A DNA stretch of 64,000 bases, taken from contig QZIZ01000019.1 in assembly GCA_003599195.1 (NCBI GenBank), forward strand, positions 23,524-87,523. Direction: 5' to 3'. Position numbers and translations under genes: made by a program. The stretch comes from Deltaproteobacteria bacterium. Lineage in GTDB: Bacteria; Desulfobacterota; Desulfobaccia; Desulfobaccales; 0-14-0-80-60-11. Each line of letters begins with the position of its first letter. Position 1 is the stretch's first letter. Under the pieces are notes generated by a model. It worked only from the letters and a program-made list of their open reading frames with translations. It ran no database searches and was not told the origin of the DNA. Shown piece after piece: positions 31,318 through 40,333 of the stretch.

Positions 31318-33612
31318 ATGCAAAATGAAACCCCGAACTACATGCTTGTACCTTCTTCTCCCTCCATGCCCCCCGCCCTGGACAGCTATTACAAAGGCGA
31401 GACTGAAGAGGTCTCACACCTGCGGGATTACTGGCACATCCTCTTGAAGCGCAAGTGGTGGTTCCTCGGCGTGTTATTGGGGACGGTGGGCCTGACCTTG
31501 TCGGTCAGCGGTTTGATGTCCCCCATTTATAAGGTCACCACCACCATCCAGATCCTCCAGGATAATCCTTCGGCCTTGGTGGGCGGACAAAACACCGATC
31601 CCCTGGGAGCCTTAACCGGTTCCAGTTCCGTGGATAAATTTTACGAAACCCAGTACAACATCCTCAAAAGCCCCACCATTGCCAAGGGCCTCATCGACAC
31701 CCTGAACCTGAAGGAGCATCCATCTTACAAAAAGGTGGAAAGAGACTATCCCAAGGACTCTCCCGAAGCTATCAAAGACAGATATGCCTGGGCCCTGCTG
31801 GATAGTCTGAAAGTGGACCCGGTCAAGAACTCGTTTTTAGTGGATGTCTCCTTTAAGTCCACGGACAAGAATATGGCCTGGAAGATCACGGAGGCCATAC
31901 CCAAAGAATATTTGAAATTGTCCATGAGCACCCGGGAGCAGTCCTATACCACCCTGCGGGAATGGCTGGATAAGGAGCTGGTCCGTCTGGGCCAGAAGCT
32001 GCAAGACTCCGAACGGACTCTGTACGCTCATGGCCAGAAACAGGACTTTCTGTCCATGGAAGAGCCCGAAGTGAACGTCGTGGTCAAAAAATATGTGGCG
32101 GTGAGCCAGGCATTGACCGCGGCCCAGGCCGACAAGGCCAATAAGGAAGCCCAGTATAAACAGATCAAGGAACAGGGCGCGGATGCGCCGCTGATCACCA
32201 ACCATCCCCTGGTTACGGCGTTGCGCCAGTCATTGATCGATCTCGAGGGCCAGGTTTCCGGACAAAGCAAGATCTTCGGACCTAATTTCCCCGAGCAGGC
32301 GTCCATCAGCGCCAGGATGAGGGAAGTGCGCCAGCGTCTCAACCAGGAGGTCAGGCGCCTGGAGGCCAGCATTAAGGCGGATTATGAAGCCGCTACCAAG
32401 TCGGAAGCCTTACTGCAAAAGGAATTCGATCTCCAACGCTCCAAGATGGTGGACCTGCAAAACGATCTGGTCCATCATCACGTCTTGAAACGGGACCTGC
32501 AGACCAACCAGACCCTTTATGAAGGCCTGCTGGCCCGTATGAAAGAAGCCAGCGTGGCCAGCACCATGGTGGCCAGCAACGTGTCGGTCATCACCCCGGC
32601 TCTTGATCCTTACGAGCCCTGGTTGCCCAAGTATCTGCTATTCACGGTCCTGGCGGTGGTCCTCGGCTCCATGTTCGGCATGGGAACCTCCTTCTTCGTC
32701 GAATACATGGATGACTCCATCAAGACCATGGAAGAAATGGAGAAGATCTGCCATATCTCCTCCCTGGGAGTCATTCCCATGATGAAGGAAGATTCCTGGA
32801 AATTACCCATGGTCGGCCGGGAATCCCGGATGCTTACCGGCCCCGGCGCCGATACCCAGGGGCCGGCGGAGGCTCCTTCCCCCGTGGAACTCCTGTCTTA
32901 CAACAATCCCATGTCCATGCTCGGGGAGGCCATCCAGCACATCCGCACTTCGCTGCTGCTCTCAACCTCGGAGGCGCCGCCCAAGGTCATCGTCATCACC
33001 AGCGGCAATCCCGGGGAGGGCAAAACCACGGTCTCCGTGAATCTGGCAGCCGCGTTGGCCGGTCCCGACCGCCGCTGCGTTATTTTGGACTGCGACCTTA
33101 GAAAAGCCAGGGTTCATCAGGTCTTCCGGCAGCCCGTGCAACCCGGCCTCACCAATTACCTTACCGGCGCCTCGGCCTTGGAAGACGTCCTCCGCACCAC
33201 CTCGGTGCCCAATCTCTATTTCCTGCCGGCCGGCCCGACGCCGCCCAATCCCAACGAGCTTTTCAGTTCCTCGGCTTTCACCAACCTCATCAATCACCTC
33301 CGGGGCGAATTCGATCACATTATCCTGGATTCGCCTCCCATCATCGGCTTTGCCGACGGGCGGACCATTTCCACCATCGCCGATGGAGTGCTGCTGGTGA
33401 TCAGACACCACTTCACCACCCGGGAAGCCGGGCAACTGGCCATGCAATTGCTGTCCCAGAACAATGCCCGTATCCTGGGCGGGATCCTGACCATGACCAA
33501 AAAAGAGCGCATGGGATATGGCGGCTACTACGGCTACTTCAAGAATTATCACAAATATTATGGCGGTTATAATAAGCAGGATACTGGGGAGGGAAAGCAG
33601 ACTCAACATTAA
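31318..33612 (+). CDS. Wzc-like chain-length regulator with tyrosine-kinase domain
   Basis: 764 residues. Wzz domain: membrane helix near 50-70 (WWFLGVLLGTVGLTLSVSG), periplasmic coiled coil from about 200-400, and a second helix near 440-465 (LLFTVLAVVLGSMFGMGTSFF). The C-terminal kinase has Walker A TSGNPGEGKTTVSVNLA near 560, Walker A' ILDCDLRKARV and Walker B IILDSPP. The tail contains ten tyrosines between about 738 and 757 (GYGGYYGYFKNYHKYYGGYN). Bacterial BY-kinases autophosphorylate on such a cluster to control polymer length. AAGGAT lies 8 bases before the start. The domain order is that of proteobacterial Wzc. Confidence 0.93.
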   Translation: MQNETPNYMLVPSSPSMPPALDSYYKGETEEVSHLRDYWHILLKRKWWFLGVLLGTVGLTLSVSGLMSPIYKVTTTIQILQDNPSALVGGQNTDPLGALTGSSSVDKFYETQYNILKSPTIAKGLIDTLNLKEHPSYKKVERDYPKDSPEAIKDRYAWALLDSLKVDPVKNSFLVDVSFKSTDKNMAWKITEAIPKEYLKLSMSTREQSYTTLREWLDKELVRLGQKLQDSERTLYAHGQKQDFLSMEEPEVNVVVKKYVAVSQALTAAQADKANKEAQYKQIKEQGADAPLITNHPLVTALRQSLIDLEGQVSGQSKIFGPNFPEQASISARMREVRQRLNQEVRRLEASIKADYEAATKSEALLQKEFDLQRSKMVDLQNDLVHHHVLKRDLQTNQTLYEGLLARMKEASVASTMVASNVSVITPALDPYEPWLPKYLLFTVLAVVLGSMFGMGTSFFVEYMDDSIKTMEEMEKICHISSLGVIPMMKEDSWKLPMVGRESRMLTGPGADTQGPAEAPSPVELLSYNNPMSMLGEAIQHIRTSLLLSTSEAPPKVIVITSGNPGEGKTTVSVNLAAALAGPDRRCVILDCDLRKARVHQVFRQPVQPGLTNYLTGASALEDVLRTTSVPNLYFLPAGPTPPNPNELFSSSAFTNLINHLRGEFDHIILDSPPIIGFADGRTISTIADGVLLVIRHHFTTREAGQLAMQLLSQNNARILGGILTMTKKERMGYGGYYGYFKNYHKYYGGYNKQDTGEGKQTQH

Positions 33613-33719
33613 GGCGGCGGCAGGAAAGACGCCTGCCAATCTCTACTGAAACCGGAACTTACTCAGGGTGGAGCCACAGGGATTGCGGCCTGAGGAATAA
33701 TGATAAAAGAGAAGAGTCG

Positions 33720-34859
33720 ATGAGTGATTTTTTCCGCGATAAAGTCATCTTGATTACCGGAGCCGCGGGCACCATAGGGAAGGAAATCGTCCGCCAATTG
33801 CTGGCGACGGAAGCCCGGGAAATCCGGTTAATAGATAATAATGAATCGGAATTATTCTACCTGGGAAATAAATACCGCCATCACGGGCCCGTCACCTTAT
33901 ATCTGGGCGATGTGCGCGACGAAAAGAAACTGCTCAATGTCACCCAAGGGGTGGATCTCATCTTCCATCTGGCCGCGTTAAAACACGTGGGCCTCTCGGA
34001 GTACAATCCTTTCGAAGCGGTGCAAACCAATATCAACGGCGTCAAGCACCTGGTGCAAGCCGCGATGTCCAATAATGTCCCCCGGGTGATTTACACCAGC
34101 TCCGACAAGGCGGTCAATCCCACCAACGTCATGGGCACCTCCAAGCTCATGGGCGAACGCATCATCACCGCCGCCAATATCGTCAATTCCAACGGCAGGC
34201 AGATCTTTTCCAGTGTCCGCTTCGGAAATGTTTTAGGCTCCAGGGGCTCAGTGGTGCCGATTTTCGCACAGCAGATCATCAACGGCAAAAAAATCACCAT
34301 TACCGACGCCCGCATGACCCGGTTCGTCATGACCATCCAGGAGGCAGCCCAACTGGTCCTGGAGGCCGCCACGCTGGTCTGCGGGGGGGAGGTCCTGGTT
34401 ACCAAGATGCCGGTGATGCGCATCGTTGATTTAGCCCGGGCCATGGCCTGCCTGCTGGCTCCTCAAATCGGCCGCGATCCCGAGAAGATCACCTGCAAAT
34501 ATGTGGGAGCCACTCCCGGCGAAAAGCTGTATGAAGAGCTGATGACCATAGAGGAAGTGGGCCGCCTGAAAGAGCTGCCCTCCATGTTTGCCATTCTGCC
34601 GGGTCTGGAGGCGTTTTACCACAAGATAAGCTACTCCTATCCGGACGAACTGCCGCAAACGAATAAGCAGCCCTATATTTCCTCGTTGCAGACTCCCATG
34701 TCCGTGGCGGAAATCAAAGACTACCTGAAGCGCTACGGTATCTTGGACGAATTTCTCCCCCCCGGAGATTCCTGGCATCCAGGTTATGGACCCCTGCCGG
34801 TGGAACGGGAGCCCGCCCCCCCTGCAGCCAACAACAACTATAAATACCAAAGCGGGTAA
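33720..34859 (+). CDS. FlaA1/CapD-type nucleotide-sugar 4,6-dehydratase (copy 2)
   Basis: 379 residues and closely similar to copy 1 at 26005-27141 along its full length. Shared features are VILITGAAGTIGKEIVRQLL, IDNNESELFYLG, SSDKAVNPTNVMGTSKLMGE, RFGNVLGSRGSVVPIF, TDARMTRFVMTIQEAA and KYVGATPGEKLYEELMT. The C-terminal tail diverges (Pro/Asn-rich here). Both should act on a UDP-linked amino sugar in the cytoplasm; why two are needed is unknown. The APS kinase gene follows after nine bases. Confidence 0.9.
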   Translation: MSDFFRDKVILITGAAGTIGKEIVRQLLATEAREIRLIDNNESELFYLGNKYRHHGPVTLYLGDVRDEKKLLNVTQGVDLIFHLAALKHVGLSEYNPFEAVQTNINGVKHLVQAAMSNNVPRVIYTSSDKAVNPTNVMGTSKLMGERIITAANIVNSNGRQIFSSVRFGNVLGSRGSVVPIFAQQIINGKKITITDARMTRFVMTIQEAAQLVLEAATLVCGGEVLVTKMPVMRIVDLARAMACLLAPQIGRDPEKITCKYVGATPGEKLYEELMTIEEVGRLKELPSMFAILPGLEAFYHKISYSYPDELPQTNKQPYISSLQTPMSVAEIKDYLKRYGILDEFLPPGDSWHPGYGPLPVEREPAPPAANNNYKYQSG

Positions 34860-34868
34860 GAGGTTCGT

Positions 34869-35480
34869 ATGAGCTTTACCTTATGGTTTACCGGTCTTTC
34901 CGCGTCCGGGAAGACCACCCTGTCACGCCGCATCTACTTTGATTTAAAATCCCGGGGCCTCAAAGTGGAGCTTCTGGATGGGGACTTGGTGCGGGCGGCC
35001 CTCAACCAGGATCTGGGGTTCAGCCGGCGGGACCGGGATATACAGGTGCGCCGCCTCGGCTTTATTTCCCACCTGTTAAATAAGAATGACGTTATCTCCA
35101 TCGTGGGGGCGATTTCCCCTTACGCCGGCACCAGGGCCAAAAACCGCCAGCTGATTGAACAATATATCGAGATTTTTTGCTCCTGCCCCTTGGAGGTGGT
35201 CGAGGGCCGGGACCCGAAAGGGTTATATGCCAAGGCGCGTAGAGGGGAAATCTTGCATTTTACCGGAATTTCCGATCCTTATGAGGCTCCCGAGGCCCCC
35301 GAAATTATTGCCCATACCGACCAGGAAAGTGAGGAGGCAAGCACGGCCAAGATCATAAATTTCTTGGAAGAATGCGATTATATTCCCCGCAGGGATTGCT
35401 GCCCCATTATCGATTACTCCGAGAGCGACGAGCGGCAGTGGCGTCAAAGATTGGCCAACCTGGGGTTTATCAAGAGTTAG
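34869..35480 (+). CDS. cysC: Adenylyl-sulfate kinase (APS kinase)
   Basis: 203 residues. The Walker A motif is GLSASGKTTLSR near residues 9-20. LDGD with the APS-binding sequence VRAALNQDLGFSRRDRDIQVRRLG follows, then ISPYAGTRAKNR and CPLEVVEGRDPKGLYAKARRGEI. It phosphorylates APS to PAPS, the universal sulfuryl donor. The sulfotransferase gene is immediately downstream, so the PAPS is probably used for polysaccharide sulfation instead of assimilation. No ATP sulfurylase is nearby. AAGAGG lies a few bases upstream of the ATG. Confidence 0.95.
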   Translation: MSFTLWFTGLSASGKTTLSRRIYFDLKSRGLKVELLDGDLVRAALNQDLGFSRRDRDIQVRRLGFISHLLNKNDVISIVGAISPYAGTRAKNRQLIEQYIEIFCSCPLEVVEGRDPKGLYAKARRGEILHFTGISDPYEAPEAPEIIAHTDQESEEASTAKIINFLEECDYIPRRDCCPIIDYSESDERQWRQRLANLGFIKS

Positions 35481-35511
35481 CCCGGCGGAAATTCAAAAGG
35501 CCTCGAAATTT

Positions 35512-36399
35512 ATGAAAACTGATGATGGTAAATGGTCTCCTGATTTTATCGGCGTCGGCGTGGAACGAAGCGCCACCAGCTGGCTTTGGACCTGCCTCGA
35601 CGAGCATCCCCAGATCTGCATGAGCCATCCGAAAGAGATTCATTATTTCAACAGAAATTATGACCAGGGTGAAAAATGGTACCGCCAACATTTTGCGCCC
35701 GACGCCCACACCAGGATTTTCGGGGAAATCAACCCGGTTTATATGGATGATCCCCTGGCTTGCGAACGCATCGCCAGAGACTACCCGAATGCCAAGATAT
35801 TGGTGATCCTGCGGAATCCTTTTGAAAGAGCCTTGTCGCATTTATCAGTGATCTTGAGAAACGAGCAGGGAGTCGTCGATAATCAGGATCTCGGTTTAGC
35901 CAGGGAAACCGTAGCCCTGGACGATAAATATTTGCGCCGCAGCTTATACTACCGGGGACTGAAGCCCTATTTGCGCGCCTTTCCCCGGGAGCGGATCATT
36001 ATTCTGTTTTATGAAGATATGAAATTGGATCCTCAGGCTTTTCTGCATTCATTATTTTTTCAACTGGGCGTGGATGCGGATTTCCTGCCGGCGTCCTTAG
36101 AAAAAATTATTAACCGGACTTCGAATTACCGCTTTCCTCTAATCTTTTGGGGGCTGGTTAAGCTGAGACAAATCCTTAAGACCCTGCCCGTCACTGAACG
36201 GCTAGTGGAAAGATTTATCAAAAAATCAAATCTCTGGTCCTGGTCTTCAAGGATTTTTGAATCCGACCACGCCAAAAAAAATGGGTCTAAACTGGAGTTC
36301 GAAGAGGTGTTCGGCGCCGAGGGACGGGATATCATCACGGCGGACCTGGAACTCCTGGTCAAGGACCTGCACTTAAAAGTCCCGGCCGGCTGGAATTAA
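35512..36399 (+). CDS. PAPS-dependent sulfotransferase
   Basis: 295 residues. The 5'-phosphosulfate binding loop is FIGVGVERSATSWLW near residues 12-26 (the usual motif has Lys or Gly-Thr-Ser/Thr-Trp; here Ser-Ala-Thr-Ser). Next are KEIHYFN and the 3'-phosphate-binding NPFERALSHLS. The C-terminal part is variable as in carbohydrate sulfotransferases. Conserved Arg and Ser in the donor site suggest activity. It likely moves sulfate from PAPS to a sugar hydroxyl during repeat-unit assembly. It is cytoplasmic and 31 bases after cysC. Confidence 0.88.
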   Translation: MKTDDGKWSPDFIGVGVERSATSWLWTCLDEHPQICMSHPKEIHYFNRNYDQGEKWYRQHFAPDAHTRIFGEINPVYMDDPLACERIARDYPNAKILVILRNPFERALSHLSVILRNEQGVVDNQDLGLARETVALDDKYLRRSLYYRGLKPYLRAFPRERIIILFYEDMKLDPQAFLHSLFFQLGVDADFLPASLEKIINRTSNYRFPLIFWGLVKLRQILKTLPVTERLVERFIKKSNLWSWSSRIFESDHAKKNGSKLEFEEVFGAEGRDIITADLELLVKDLHLKVPAGWN

Positions 36400-36415
36400 C
36401 CGATGTGATTATGGT

Positions 36416-37744
36416 ATGAATGGGCTCTTATCCTCTTCCATTAAGGCCATCCTGCCTCGTAAGGGCAACTTCACCGCCAATGTGATGACCCTGGCGGGCG
36501 GCAGCACCCTGTCCCACCTGATTCTCATCGCCGCCAGCCCCATTCTCACGAGGTTATATAGTCCGGCGGACTTCGGACTTTGGGCCCTGTTTATCTCGCT
36601 TACCAACATCATGGGAGGCATCGCCGCCTGGCGTTACGAATTTGCCATCATGCTGGCCCAGGAGGACGGGGACGCGGCCAATATCCTGGGGCTATGCCTG
36701 TTGATCCTGGCTTTAATGTGCGGCCTCTTTTACTCAATGGTGGCCCTCTTCGGCAGAACCATCGCCCATCTGCTTAAGAGCCCGGAGATCTCCATCTGGC
36801 TGTGGTTGGCCCCTTTAACCATCCTGCTCACCGGGCTTTTCAATTCGCTCAACTATTGGAGCACCAGAAAAAAGAAATTCCAGTCGGTGGCCGTTTCCAA
36901 AGTGAGCGCCTCCATGGGCATCGCCGGCACCCAAATAAGCGCCGGGGCCATCCACTCCCCCGTTCCGGGAGGGCTCATCGCCGGCCAGGTCCTCGGCCAG
37001 GCGGTGGGCACCGGGATTTTAGCCCGGCAGGTCTGGAAAGCGGACGGCAGGGCCATCTGCGCCGCCCTTTCCACCACCGGCATTATCGACCAGGCCCGGC
37101 GGCACCACAAATTTCCCCTGCTGTTCATGTGGTCCACCCTGGCCAACAATCTGGCCCGCCAAGTCCCGGTTTGGTTCATCGCCCTGAGTTTCGGCACCCA
37201 GGATACGGGCTTTTTCTCCCTTGCTTACCGCACCATCTTTCTGCCCATAACTCTCATCGCCCAGGCGGTTTCCCAAGTGTTCTACCAGCGGGCCACGGAA
37301 CTGAAAAACCTCACGGGCGATTCCTATTCCTTTGCCAAAAGGCTGACCTTGTCCTTGATCCTGATTCCTGCCATCCCCTTTATCGCCCTGATGCTCTGGG
37401 GGCCGGAGCTCTTTGCCCTGGTGTTTGGCGGGAACTGGGTGACCGCAGGCAGATATGCCGCCATTCTCTGCCCCCTGGCCTGGGCCAGTTTTGTGGTGGG
37501 ACCGCTGACCATGATTAATGCAGTCTACGAATACCAGGAAATGCACCTCTTTTGGCAGCTCGGCCTGCTCTCCATTGCGTCCATCGTGTTTTATGCAACC
37601 ATACAATATCAGATGCCCCTGGAACAAATATTGTATTATTATTCCTCTATCGTAGTACTCTGGTATCTGGTGAATTTGTTCATACTTCTTCGCATCTCCC
37701 AGGGAGAACCTTTGTTTTACCGGCGCCGCCGGACCAAGGCATAA
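36416..37744 (+). CDS. Wzx-like oligosaccharide flippase
   Basis: 442 residues with about twelve membrane helices. The family sequence near the start is FTANVMTLAGGSTLSHLILIAASPILTRLYSPADFG, with the YSPxDFG motif typical of polysaccharide transporters. Then come FEFAIML-like WRYEFAIMLAQEDGDA and many Gly/Phe-rich helices. It should turn lipid-linked repeat units from the inner to the outer face of the cytoplasmic membrane. It follows the sulfotransferase by 16 bases. Confidence 0.9.
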   Translation: MNGLLSSSIKAILPRKGNFTANVMTLAGGSTLSHLILIAASPILTRLYSPADFGLWALFISLTNIMGGIAAWRYEFAIMLAQEDGDAANILGLCLLILALMCGLFYSMVALFGRTIAHLLKSPEISIWLWLAPLTILLTGLFNSLNYWSTRKKKFQSVAVSKVSASMGIAGTQISAGAIHSPVPGGLIAGQVLGQAVGTGILARQVWKADGRAICAALSTTGIIDQARRHHKFPLLFMWSTLANNLARQVPVWFIALSFGTQDTGFFSLAYRTIFLPITLIAQAVSQVFYQRATELKNLTGDSYSFAKRLTLSLILIPAIPFIALMLWGPELFALVFGGNWVTAGRYAAILCPLAWASFVVGPLTMINAVYEYQEMHLFWQLGLLSIASIVFYATIQYQMPLEQILYYYSSIVVLWYLVNLFILLRISQGEPLFYRRRRTKA

Positions 37745-37759
37745 TAAACAGGATGACGG

Positions 37760-39097
37760 TTGATCCGCATGGCTAAATATCATACCAGCAGAATCTTCTT
37801 ATTTTACTTCGCTCTCCTTCTTTTCTCCCAGGTTTTATATTCGGAAAAACCCAAAGAGATCGACTTTATTCTTTTGTTCCATGTCGGCTCCCTGGCCCTT
37901 TTTTTGTATTACGGTTTGTTAAAAACCATGATGCATCCGGATCGATTCGATATAGAACCGATACAAGTAATTACCCTGGTCTTCCTTATCTATTTCTACA
38001 CGGTGGGAGTTTTTCTTTCCAGGTCGAACAATGTGCCCTGGATCGGCGCCATAGAGTTTCCCTACCGGATCGCCAACTTGTTTATGATTCTGTTCATTCC
38101 GTTGTTCATCCGGAAGGAAGAGGACTTAAGGCGGGTCTTCGTCATGATGCTGGTGATGATGGCCACACAGATTCTCTACGATATCTTCCTGGGAGAAGAC
38201 ACCTTATTGGAGAGCCGCCTCTGGGGCAAAGATTTCGCCTCCATTATGTTTCTCGCCAGCCTCCCCTTCGCGTTCGGGGCGCTGCTCCTTTTTTGGAATT
38301 CCAAAACCTGGCGGGGAACCAAACGCCTCCTTCTGCTGGGCCTCAGTTTCCTGGTGATGCTCAAGGTATTTCTGACCTTTTCCAGGACCGTCTGGCTGGT
38401 GATGTTCCCCTTGAACGTCGTAGGATTGGTGTACCTGATCCAATACAAGTCCCGCACCAAGAAAAAAGTACGGGGGTGGTATAACAAGGTCACCATGCTG
38501 ATCTGCGCCGTGGTGGTTGCCGGCGCGGTGGGGGCGTTTGGGATAGTGCTGTTTAACCCGCCCACTGCGGATTTAATTCTCTCCCGGGCCGACAAAACGG
38601 ACTCACAGGCCTGGAACCGCACCACCGAAATTCAAATGGCCTATGAGGAATGGCTTAACCGGCCCATCCTGGGCTCCGGGTTCGCCTACCAGATGCCGAT
38701 CTTTAAAGGCACCCGTTTCCGGCAACAAGACTGGGTGCATAATTTTATTATGCAATTCCTGGTATCAAGCGGCATAATAGGGCTGGCGATGCTTATAACT
38801 CTTCTCGGAGCAACGGCTTTGCTGTTGCGGAAATTGTTCAAACGATCGCGCTCCTCGCTTCAGAACGCGGTGATGATTTCCTGTATTCTCGCGCTCTTCA
38901 ACGTGGTGTTGATTGGCATGGTGCAGACGGTGCTCCATAAAGAAGATACCTACTTCATCCTGGCCATGATTATCTCCTTCATCGTGGCCATTAAGCGATT
39001 TCAAGCCGAGGAGAAGCGAGCCTTGCGGCTCCAGGAAGCCCCCATTCACCAGTGGGGCATACCCGTCAAATTGGGCCAGCCATTGAGGGCAAGGTAG
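37760..39097 (+). CDS. O-antigen polymerase/ligase-like membrane protein
   Basis: About 445 residues with ten or more membrane helices and a larger extracytoplasmic loop between about 275 and 330. That loop includes ADKTDSQAWNRTTEI and GSGFAYQMP, typical of the Wzy/WaaL group, which carries conserved Arg and His residues in the loop. It likely polymerises or ligates the repeat units. The TTG at 37760 has AGGATG upstream; ATG 37769 is an alternative start. Assignment to polymerase versus ligase is not possible by eye, but the locus context favours a Wzy-type polymerase. Confidence 0.8.
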   Translation: MIRMAKYHTSRIFLFYFALLLFSQVLYSEKPKEIDFILLFHVGSLALFLYYGLLKTMMHPDRFDIEPIQVITLVFLIYFYTVGVFLSRSNNVPWIGAIEFPYRIANLFMILFIPLFIRKEEDLRRVFVMMLVMMATQILYDIFLGEDTLLESRLWGKDFASIMFLASLPFAFGALLLFWNSKTWRGTKRLLLLGLSFLVMLKVFLTFSRTVWLVMFPLNVVGLVYLIQYKSRTKKKVRGWYNKVTMLICAVVVAGAVGAFGIVLFNPPTADLILSRADKTDSQAWNRTTEIQMAYEEWLNRPILGSGFAYQMPIFKGTRFRQQDWVHNFIMQFLVSSGIIGLAMLITLLGATALLLRKLFKRSRSSLQNAVMISCILALFNVVLIGMVQTVLHKEDTYFILAMIISFIVAIKRFQAEEKRALRLQEAPIHQWGIPVKLGQPLRAR

Positions 39098-39160
39098 GCC
39101 GGCCCGCCTTTGGTTCCGCTAAATTCGCACATACCCTCGCTGAGGTTAAGGATAAGTTGA

Positions 39161-40330
39161 ATGAACATCCTCCTTCTTACGCATTACGAAACCGTCGGCG
39201 GCCGCCGGCAATTGGAAATCAACACCCTGCGCCAGGCGGGGCACTCGGTGCAGGTGGTGGCCTGGAACAGCAGCGGCAAAGAATACCAGTATGACTTTCC
39301 GGTTACCTATATCCACAACCGGAGCCGGGTTTATTTTTCCCAGAGTTTGCTTAAAAAAGGGTTGTTGGCCACCCTGTGGACCATCGGCGGCCTTTATCCC
39401 CGGACCCTGAAGATGATCCTGGCCACTCGCTGGGACGTGTTGCATTGCTGCAATCTGGCGCTGCTCCCCCTGGCGGTGCTGGGGAAGTGGCTGAAGGGCG
39501 GTAAGATTATCTTCGATTCCTATGAAATGCCCATCCTAAAAGTCCCTTTACGCATCAAGAACCGGGGGCTGGCCGCCATTACCCGCCTGGTCCTGGAAAA
39601 TACCGAAAGATTCCTGGTTTCCCAGGTGGACGGGGTCCTGACCATCCCTGCCGTGGGCGGCCACGAAAAGAAGAAATTTGCCCGGTATTGCAATAACGTC
39701 GAGGTCTTGATGAACGTCCCCGACCTGCAGGGCATTGTTTCCCACAAGGACTATCCCCAGCCGCCCACCGCCATTTTTTTCGGCGGCCTCAACCGGGAAA
39801 AAGGACTCTTTGCCATGCTGGAGGCCGCGGCCCTATTGGTCAAACCCTATCCCAATTTTCGCCTGATCCTCATCGGCTACATGTTCGAGAACCCCGCCGC
39901 GGTGCAGGAAACCATAGACCGCCTGGGAATCCGAGACCATGTGGTCCTGCATTCCTGGGTGCCCACCGACAAATTGGGGGAATACCTGGCGCACGCCTGG
40001 GTCGGCCTCTGGCCCAGCCAGCCCTGCGGCCACTATACCCAGGTGACCACCGGGAACAGCCGGAAGGGTTTTCAATACATGAAGTACGGGCTTCCCATCG
40101 TGGGCACCACCTTTGGCGAAATCGCCACCCATGTGGCCGAGGAGGGCGCCGGCCTCCTGGTGGACTGCACCAGGCCGGAAGCCCTGGCCGCGGCTATGGC
40201 GGAGATCTTTGAACATCCGGAATTACGCGAGAAAATGTCCGCCAACGGCCTGGCCGCGGTGCGCACCAAATATAATTGGGAAAGCGAATCCAAAAAATTA
40301 TTGAAGGTTTATCGAGCCCTGGAAGGATAA
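39161..40330 (+). CDS. Glycosyltransferase family 4-type protein
   Basis: 389 residues with a GT-B layout: N-terminal MNILLLTHYETVGGRRQLEI and LRQAGHSVQVVAW; middle LHCCNLALLPLAVLGKWLKGGKIIFDSYEMP; C-terminal IFFGGLNREKGLFAMLEAA, LHSWVPTDKLGEYLAHAWVGLWP and QYMKYGLPIVGTTFGEIA. The last region carries an EX7E-like donor-site pattern. It adds a sugar from a nucleotide donor to a lipid-linked intermediate; donor unknown. AAGGATAAG lies upstream of the ATG. Confidence 0.88.
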   Translation: MNILLLTHYETVGGRRQLEINTLRQAGHSVQVVAWNSSGKEYQYDFPVTYIHNRSRVYFSQSLLKKGLLATLWTIGGLYPRTLKMILATRWDVLHCCNLALLPLAVLGKWLKGGKIIFDSYEMPILKVPLRIKNRGLAAITRLVLENTERFLVSQVDGVLTIPAVGGHEKKKFARYCNNVEVLMNVPDLQGIVSHKDYPQPPTAIFFGGLNREKGLFAMLEAAALLVKPYPNFRLILIGYMFENPAAVQETIDRLGIRDHVVLHSWVPTDKLGEYLAHAWVGLWPSQPCGHYTQVTTGNSRKGFQYMKYGLPIVGTTFGEIATHVAEEGAGLLVDCTRPEALAAAMAEIFEHPELREKMSANGLAAVRTKYNWESESKKLLKVYRALEG

Positions 40331-40333
40331 CCA

